Both the position numbers and the translations under genes were made by a program. A model generated the notes under the pieces. That model was given only the letters and a program-made list of their open reading frames with translations. It was not told the DNA's origin and searched no databases. From a virus, in the IMG/VR virus record IMGVR_UViG_3300020183_000347, positions 1 to 29,307 of that record: DNA of 29,307 nucleotides, one strand, 5' to 3'. Shown here in pieces: positions 23,957 to 29,307 of this stretch. How positions within the stretch are numbered: the first letter of the stretch is position 1; each line of letters begins with the position of its first letter.

Positions 23957-24820
23957 TTATTGTCCCTCGCGTTTACCGAATAAACGGCTCACATCTCCAG
24001 GAAAAGTGAAAGCCCCAACATGACTTAGTCTAGTATTTGGATCTAGCCATATCTTTCCACCAATTTTTTGCCACCTGCGACAAAAAGTATAATCTTCTGA
24101 TAGATATCTATTGTCATCTGGATCTATCCAAGTATCGAACAGAGCATAACAGTGAGGATTAAATTTAGGATCTATCGAGCTATCATTTTTATAATGTAAT
24201 TCTGGATAGGCTTGAATCATCTTTTCAAATACTACTCTCTGTACAAGAAAAAATCCTGTAGATGCGTCCATCACTTCTATAGCACCGTTTTCTACGTTTA
24301 ATTCTTTAGTTCTTGGATCTTTGAATTTAAGATTAATTGCATACTGAGCACTGTACTTTGAAATATCATCTTTTCCTTCTATTGCGGCTTTTTTAACACC
24401 ATCCCAATCAATTGTTTTTTTAGGATAAGCTGAAGCAATTAGAGGCTTGTTCATAGCCAGCATTCTGAGCACAGACTCTGGTTCAAACTCAATATCTGCA
24501 TCGATGAACATTAGGTGAGTGCAATCACTCTCTAAAAACATTGCGGTTAAGATATTTCTTGCTCTAGTCACTAGACTTTCATTTCTAAGAGTGGTAATTC
24601 TATAATTAATCTTATAATGATTCAGTGTTTGTGTAAGTCTAAACATAGACAGAAAAAATTGATCAGTTAGCATTCCGCCATAACAAGGTGTTGCAAAAAA
24701 TATGTTATATTTTTTTAACTCTTCAACACTTATATTTATTTGACCTGGCTTACTAGGTTCCGGTGATGAGTTTGGATTTGGGGCAGGGACCATTTCAGCT
24801 AGTTTTGAAACTTTTCCCAT
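23957..24820 (-). CDS. GT-A-type glycosyltransferase-like protein
   Basis: 287 residues. After a low-complexity Pro/Ser/Asn N-terminus, the core starts at NIFFATPCYGG. HLMFIDADIEF contains the D-x-D motif that binds the sugar-nucleotide and metal. STGFFLVQR and YLSEDYTFCRRWQKIGG are further marks of this phage glycosyltransferase group, with SEDYTFC at the acceptor-side acid. It may glucosylate modified DNA or alter host or virion glycans; the sequence does not say which. Start overlaps the SSB stop as TAATG. Its position in the replication operon leans slightly towards DNA modification, though no hydroxymethylase is in view. Confidence 0.75.
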   Translation of the reverse strand: MGKVSKLAEMVPAPNPNSSPEPSKPGQINISVEELKKYNIFFATPCYGGMLTDQFFLSMFRLTQTLNHYKINYRITTLRNESLVTRARNILTAMFLESDCTHLMFIDADIEFEPESVLRMLAMNKPLIASAYPKKTIDWDGVKKAAIEGKDDISKYSAQYAINLKFKDPRTKELNVENGAIEVMDASTGFFLVQRVVFEKMIQAYPELHYKNDSSIDPKFNPHCYALFDTWIDPDDNRYLSEDYTFCRRWQKIGGKIWLDPNTRLSHVGAFTFPGDVSRLFGKREGQ

Positions 24821-25464
24821 TATTTAAGATCCTCTACTTCTTCTGGCGATAGAGAGGAATCAGTTAAAGTACTAAATAACATTGTATTATCTAGTAACCA
24901 CTTCTTTTGCTCTTCGTATGTTGGACGCTTATACATCTTTGAAACTTCATATAGTTCAAGAGCACGCTCTTCAGCACTTAGCGCCTTACTGGTTCTAGCA
25001 GGAACGCAAGTATACTTAACGTTCTGAGGAAGAGGTCCAGTCTTTTCCTTCTTAATAGTGATATCGTAACCCTTTTCTAAATCAGCAGGGTTACCGTATT
25101 CTGGATTACGAGCATAATCTACAATTTGTTTGTAAACAGTTGCTTTAACATCAAATAATTTAATTTTACCATCTGTTCTATCTAGAACGTTGCACACATA
25201 TGCAAATTGTGGTTTTTCCGAATAAACTTCAGCAGGAAGTTCTTTCATCGGATCTCTCGCATTACTGTCAAAAGACTCTGTTTGACGATTAAATTGCAGA
25301 CACTCTACAGGCATTTTCTTGCCTTCTTTAGTAATCACCCAGTAGACGTAACGAGGAAGAACCTCTCCTACAAATCTAACTTTTGTATCGCCAGCTAGTG
25401 TTAGTCTTTCTATTACTTTTTTATCTGTTTTTGTGTTTGTTTTAGCCTGATCCCATGCTACCAT
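24820..25464 (-). CDS. Single-stranded DNA-binding protein, gp32-like
   Basis: 214 residues with AGGAG eight bases before ATG 25464. The OB-fold region has RFVGEVLPRYVYWV, PVECLQFNR, FAYVCNVLDR-x-DGK, NPEYGNPAD-x-x-x-GYDI and KTGPLPQNVKYTC, a pattern I associate with gp32-like SSBs of marine phages. The C-terminal tail is acidic (SSLSPEEVEDLK), as usual in SSBs that recruit partners. The Zn-binding cysteine cluster of T4 gp32 is not evident. Coats ssDNA for the polymerase, helicase and nucleases encoded around it. Confidence 0.7.
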   Translation of the reverse strand: MVAWDQAKTNTKTDKKVIERLTLAGDTKVRFVGEVLPRYVYWVITKEGKKMPVECLQFNRQTESFDSNARDPMKELPAEVYSEKPQFAYVCNVLDRTDGKIKLFDVKATVYKQIVDYARNPEYGNPADLEKGYDITIKKEKTGPLPQNVKYTCVPARTSKALSAEERALELYEVSKMYKRPTYEEQKKWLLDNTMLFSTLTDSSLSPEEVEDLK

Positions 25465-25467
25465 TTG

Positions 25468-25932
25468 TTATCTCCTTTTGATTATGTTAGTTGAAATATA
25501 TGTAAGTTCTGGTTTGAACCATAGTTTTTTGTCTTTATTGTTTAGATAAGGATTATCCCAATACTTATTATCAATATAATAATTAGGAATATATAGATTT
25601 TTGTTGTTTATGGATCGTTGACTCAGTGCATAGATATATACCATTTTATTATATACAGATTGTTTATCTGTTAACCAGTCGCTATTAATAAAGTAGCACT
25701 GTGGCTCTTTAGTTACGTATTTATTTAGTAAACCAAAAGCACTCTTAACTATAAAACCTTTTCTATATATAACTTGTGGTACGTAATCAATATTAAGTCT
25801 AGAGAGTAGTGAACTCTCTGAAGAACTTATAACTGAATTATATCCTTTACTTAGAGCATATGTCAAAGTGATTATACCTTCAAATAGATTATCACTCCCC
25901 GATTTTAACTCGTACCAGTTAAATAGATTCAA
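25468..25932 (-). CDS. Hypothetical protein, unknown
   Basis: 154 residues from TTG 25932, the only start codon before Met97; it overlaps the helicase end by 14 bases, so it is likely translated by coupling. The product is rich in Tyr, Asn, Ser and Lys (NNKNLYIPNYYIDNKYW), soluble-looking, with a basic C-terminus. No domain is recognised. The stop sits within the ribosome-binding region of the SSB gene. It may be an accessory of the replication machinery, but nothing in the sequence shows this. Confidence 0.6.
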   Translation of the reverse strand: MNLFNWYELKSGSDNLFEGIITLTYALSKGYNSVISSSESSLLSRLNIDYVPQVIYRKGFIVKSAFGLLNKYVTKEPQCYFINSDWLTDKQSVYNKMVYIYALSQRSINNKNLYIPNYYIDNKYWDNPYLNNKDKKLWFKPELTYISTNIIKRR

Positions 25933-27217
25933 TTAGTTTAAATCCTTTAGCAAGATACCATTGAACTCTCTTCGATTGCTGAGCGTTTACAATGTGTCCC
26001 CGAAGCCAAAAGTCTACTATTAGTGGATCTTTTTTATCCGGGTGTAGCCTAATAATTCTACCTACTCTCTGCTCTAGTTTAATAGGGTTATTATTAGGAC
26101 AAGTTAAAAATATAGTATCTAGACGATGACAACTAATACCTTCATCGAATATTTTAGTAGTAAGAATTGCTTTTACGTTTTTTCCTACATCATTTAAAAT
26201 TTTATCTCGTTCTGTTTGTGGCGTCTCACCGATTAAAAGTTTACTTTCCGGTATTAGTTTTAGTAGTTCTTTTAACATAGATACTCGTTCTGAAAGTATT
26301 AACAGACATCTTCCTTCAGATATTTTATTTTTTGCTTTATCAGCTATTAGGTTTAAATACTTAGTATTTTCTCCTAGTTCTGACAACTTAGAAGTCCAAT
26401 CTCTATTGATATTAAATATCATAAATGGAATATCTGTTCTTACTATCTCAAAGTGACAATCTGCTAATTTTCTGCTATCTTTTGCTACTACAGTCTTGTC
26501 TCCAAAATAATCTGGTAAAACTAGGTGATGCCCATCTTTTCTAGCTGGAGTAGCTGTAATTGCTATTTTATACTTAGAGTTTATATTATTTACAGTTTCA
26601 GAAAAAGTCTCTGCAGGACATAGATGTGCTTCGTCTACTATAACTAGAGAAAATTCATTCTTTATAGTATCTATATTATTATTGGCACTCTTATATATAG
26701 CTACTGTGATAGGTTTTAAATTGAACTTACCATCACCTATCATTCCGATCTCTTGATTAGGTATAAGTTTTTTTAACTCATCTATCCATTGATAGAATAG
26801 TAGCTTAGTGTGTACTATAACAATAGTTGTTAGACTTGCTTCAGCTATTAGGCTACAAGCTGCGAAGGTTTTACCCCATCCGCAAGGCGCTTGTAATAGA
26901 CCAGAACTAAGACCTCTCTGTCCTACTCCATTTGGAAAAAAAGGCCTGATAGCTTCAAGCTGTTCAGGTCTTAATTTACCGTTAAATTCTAGAAGAGGAT
27001 CTATTTCTTTTTTTATACGATTATCTACTAATTCTTCAATATTCAGTTTAAAGATAGAATTACTTGGAACTAAATAGATATCCTCTATTTGCTCTATTGA
27101 TGAGAAAAACTCGTCTCCGTAGTTATACAGATACAAAGATTCAAAATCATTTATATCCTCTATATCATCTTTATGTATGACTAACTTTTCATTTATAAGA
27201 GCTTTTTTTATTTTCAT
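25919..27217 (-). CDS. SF2 DNA helicase, UvsW-like
   Basis: 432 residues. Helicase motifs in order are LRPEQLEAI (82-90), Walker A APCGWGKT (110-117), Walker B with DEAH (195-198), motif III TATPARKDG (221 on), and motif VI EQRVGRIIRLHPDK in the second RecA-like domain. The layout is that of UvsW/RadD-type helicases, which unwind branched intermediates and R-loops and support replication restart. Together with the gp46/gp47-like nuclease and the resolvase-like gene it fits a recombination-dependent replication scheme. Start is in an ATGA overlap with the preceding gene. The N-terminal ~75 residues are divergent. Confidence 0.88.
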   Translation of the reverse strand: MKIKKALINEKLVIHKDDIEDINDFESLYLYNYGDEFFSSIEQIEDIYLVPSNSIFKLNIEELVDNRIKKEIDPLLEFNGKLRPEQLEAIRPFFPNGVGQRGLSSGLLQAPCGWGKTFAACSLIAEASLTTIVIVHTKLLFYQWIDELKKLIPNQEIGMIGDGKFNLKPITVAIYKSANNNIDTIKNEFSLVIVDEAHLCPAETFSETVNNINSKYKIAITATPARKDGHHLVLPDYFGDKTVVAKDSRKLADCHFEIVRTDIPFMIFNINRDWTSKLSELGENTKYLNLIADKAKNKISEGRCLLILSERVSMLKELLKLIPESKLLIGETPQTERDKILNDVGKNVKAILTTKIFDEGISCHRLDTIFLTCPNNNPIKLEQRVGRIIRLHPDKKDPLIVDFWLRGHIVNAQQSKRVQWYLAKGFKLIESI

Positions 27218-27726
27218 ATTGATATGTACTCACTAATTTTTGTGTCGTAGGTAACTTTATACAAAACCCACTCATTATCTATATATACTAACAATATTCT
27301 TAGCACTTCAAAGTCTGCACTTTCAAGGTTTATTGTTTTATCTATAAGTATTGGATAACTTACTGAGTTTACCCAGATTAATCCATTTTTTACTTTTCGT
27401 ATCTTTACTAGTTTTGTTTTATATCTTTCTGTATTAATCAGATCAAATACTTTTCCAGTAGAGTCTACGCCCCAACAGCTTTTAGAATTTAAGAGTTCTG
27501 TCAAATTACGACAAGTATATTCGAAAAATAATCTATTATCTAAAGAAGCAATCCTATCAAGATAAGAAAAGTTTTTTGTTTTTTCTGTAGCTATGTCTAG
27601 GATTGTATCTTTACTATGTGATGTTAGTTTAATTAAAATCTTATCTTTTTTATATAAAACTTTATAAGGGTTGTGTTTCCTTCCGAAAAAAGGAAACACA
27701 ATCTCCTTAAATTTTGAATGAATCAA
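27214..27726 (-). CDS. Hypothetical protein, unknown
   Basis: 170 residues from TTG 27726, or 161 from GTG 27699. The TTG has GGGGAG and the GTG has AAGGAG upstream, each only about three bases away. The product is mixed alpha/beta, rich in Lys, Ile, Leu and Tyr, with no recognised motif or membrane segment; a few positions (CWGVDSTGKVFDL) hint at a beta-rich core. It overlaps the polymerase end by 20 bases and the helicase start by four. The 12-bp hairpin at 27671-27701 covers its first codons. Confidence 0.6.
   Translation of the reverse strand: MIHSKFKEIVFPFFGRKHNPYKVLYKKDKILIKLTSHSKDTILDIATEKTKNFSYLDRIASLDNRLFFEYTCRNLTELLNSKSCWGVDSTGKVFDLINTERYKTKLVKIRKVKNGLIWVNSVSYPILIDKTINLESADFEVLRILLVYIDNEWVLYKVTYDTKISEYISI
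27671..27701. promoter_or_regulatory. 12-bp perfect inverted repeat at gene start
   Basis: TTGTGTTTCCTT (27671-27682), seven-base loop, AAGGAAACACAA (27690-27701). On the minus strand the hairpin begins six bases after the polymerase stop codon and encloses the possible GTG start at 27699. It has no following U-tract, so it is not a classic terminator. It could block translation of the downstream gene or stabilise the polymerase mRNA 3' end. Confidence 0.6.
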
Positions 27727-29307
27727 GTTCTCCCCAGCTTGGACCTACTTCGAAATCTACATCAATTGGACAGTTAGGAATACTAATGCCTCTATCTTTT
27801 TGAATAAAGTTACGCATATTAGTCGCCCATAGATTTACTAGATCTTCTCGTACCTCAGCAACAATCGAGTCGTGAACTACTGTAAATGGGATAATATCCT
27901 TAGTGTAGTTATTATCAACTATCCACTTCATAGCATCTACTAGACCTAATAGATTGATGTCAGATGCTACACTTTGAACTAAAAAGTTCACACCTGATCT
28001 GATAGCATGACCTGCTACTCCTCTATTAGGCGATTTACTTTCAGGAAGCCTACGTTTTCTTCCAAAAAAACTATAGATGTAAGCGTTAACTGCTATAAAA
28101 TCGTTAGCTTGGTCTATCCAAATCTTTAGTTTGTTAGCTTCGCCAAAGTATTTATTAATAAAGATTTTTGCTTCTTGATAAGTTACATTAGCTGTTTCTG
28201 AAATTTTACCAGGACCTGCTTGATACATAATACCAAAAGTAATAGCTTTTGCCCACTGTCTGTTATCAGGATAAAACTTTTTAACCTCTTCTACAGCACA
28301 AGGAAGGTTAAATATTTGTTTTGCGATATAGGAATGGAAGTCTACTTTCTCAATGAACGCTTTCTGTAAGAACTCGTCCTTACTTAAGACTGCTGCATAA
28401 TAGACTTCAGCAGTTTTTAAATCTCCTTGAACAATCTTAAAGCCTGGACGAGCTTTGAACATTTTCTTAATGTCTTTATTATCTCTAGGAATATTCTGAT
28501 AATTGATTACTCCAGAGCTTGATAAACGACCGCTAGTGGTCCCATGAATATTGAAACCGCTACGTAGTCTTCCGTCTGTATTTAGTCCCGAGATAATACC
28601 ACCAAGATAGGTGTCTTGAATCTTACGCTTTTTTCTAAGATCTAAAATCAAAGTAGCAAGTGGGTGATCTAGTTCTTCTAGAACCTCTTTATCTGTAGAC
28701 CAAGCTCCAGAGTCAGTTTTCTTGACTGGTTTTAGTCTTAGTATTTCAAAAAACAACTGACGAAGTTGCATAGTACTATTAGGATTGAAACTCTTTTCAT
28801 AGAGTCTTTCAAACCTAGCTACTGCTTCATCTTGATAAATTTGCTTCAAAGTAGTATCAATTTCTACTTGATAGTTATCTACAAGTGTTTTAGCAAACTC
28901 TGTATTAATAGGCCCACCGTTTTCCTCCAAAGTCATCAGAGAAATGCTTGCGGGCAGCAGAATAGTTTCATATAGGACTTTGAACTTTGGGTTCTTATCT
29001 ACTAAAGGCTTAAATTTCTTATAGAGTTGAAAAGATGCATCTGCATCCTTACAAGCATAAGGAGATAGAATATCTAGAGGTAACATTCCATAGTTAAAAT
29101 CCTCTAGCTTAATCTTACTTTTTCTACAAAAAGCTTTCTTATACTCATCGAGATCGCGTTCATAATCTCCTAAGTCTGTATACTTAAGAGCTAGTGACTT
29201 TAGACCGTGCGTTCCTACAGCTTCTTCTAGGCAATAATGTAGTAGCATTGTATCTTCGAAATTTGGGAATTCCCATTCAAAATGATACTTCAAAAATTGT
29301 TGATCGA
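27707..29307 (-). CDS. Family A DNA polymerase (5' end outside window)
   Basis: The frame stays open to the window edge, so the TTG at 29293 is not the true start. Visible parts are the end of a DnaQ-like 3'-5' exonuclease (FEDTMLLHYCLEE, GTHGLKSLA, YACKDADASFQLY) and the whole polymerase domain. Motif A is QGDLKTAEVYYAA with the catalytic Asp and the Glu steric gate. Motif B RQWAKAITFGIMY has Arg, Lys, Phe and Tyr at the places of E. coli R754, K758, F762 and Y766. Motif C is VVHDSIVAEV, with Ser where Pol I has the second acid. No 5'-3' exonuclease domain is visible here, in line with the separate FEN gene. It is the replicative polymerase. Confidence 0.93.
   Translation of the reverse strand, partial: DQQFLKYHFEWEFPNFEDTMLLHYCLEEAVGTHGLKSLALKYTDLGDYERDLDEYKKAFCRKSKIKLEDFNYGMLPLDILSPYACKDADASFQLYKKFKPLVDKNPKFKVLYETILLPASISLMTLEENGGPINTEFAKTLVDNYQVEIDTTLKQIYQDEAVARFERLYEKSFNPNSTMQLRQLFFEILRLKPVKKTDSGAWSTDKEVLEELDHPLATLILDLRKKRKIQDTYLGGIISGLNTDGRLRSGFNIHGTTSGRLSSSGVINYQNIPRDNKDIKKMFKARPGFKIVQGDLKTAEVYYAAVLSKDEFLQKAFIEKVDFHSYIAKQIFNLPCAVEEVKKFYPDNRQWAKAITFGIMYQAGPGKISETANVTYQEAKIFINKYFGEANKLKIWIDQANDFIAVNAYIYSFFGRKRRLPESKSPNRGVAGHAIRSGVNFLVQSVASDINLLGLVDAMKWIVDNNYTKDIIPFTVVHDSIVAEVREDLVNLWATNMRNFIQKDRGISIPNCPIDVDFEVGPSWGELDSFKI

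Overview
The window looks like part of a lytic, AT-rich marine-type tailed phage genome with a lambda-like (siphovirus) tail. No host genes, rRNA, tRNA, integrase or repressor are visible. Host identity cannot be read from the sequence. The combination of family A DNA polymerase, B12-dependent (class II) ribonucleotide reductase, ThyX, gp46/gp47-type recombination nuclease and tiny conserved basic proteins is typical of uncultured aquatic phages, which is inference from general knowledge of such genomes.

The left half (1-15909) is a plus-strand late operon. It runs: C-terminus of the tape measure protein, gpM-like and gpL-like minor tail proteins, two small NlpC/P60-like proteins, a JAB/MPN metallopeptidase-like protein, two tandem gpI/TipI-like proteins, the tail hub gpJ carrying an inserted Hint (intein-like) domain, a second large J-like protein with FN3-like modules, and two tail fibre proteins, the last built from 11-residue repeats. 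Most genes overlap by 1-16 bases (TAATG or ATGTATAA junctions), as expected for a translationally coupled assembly line. A likely sigma70-type promoter at 14764-14792 precedes five small proteins. A strong bidirectional hairpin terminator at 15940-15967 separates the two halves.

The right half (15951-29307) is a minus-strand replication and nucleotide operon, transcribed right to left: DNA polymerase A (5' end outside the window), an unknown protein, an SF2 helicase, an unknown protein, a gp32-like ssDNA-binding protein, a glycosyltransferase-like protein, a 163-base structured gap, the Mre11/SbcD-like and Rad50/SbcC-like nuclease pair, class II RNR, glutaredoxin, a PD-(D/E)XK resolvase-like nuclease, a FEN/T5-type 5'-3' exonuclease, dUTPase, a small membrane protein and ThyX. 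Together they make and polish dNTPs (RNR, glutaredoxin, dUTPase, ThyX) and run replication and recombination.

The most interesting items are the Hint domain in the Gly/Lys leader of the tail hub, without a normal +1 splicing residue; the duplicated TipI genes with nearly identical 3' ends; the long 11-residue repeat fibre; the folded gap before gp47, which also holds a 51-codon ORF; and a 12-bp hairpin enclosing a possible start codon just after the polymerase gene.
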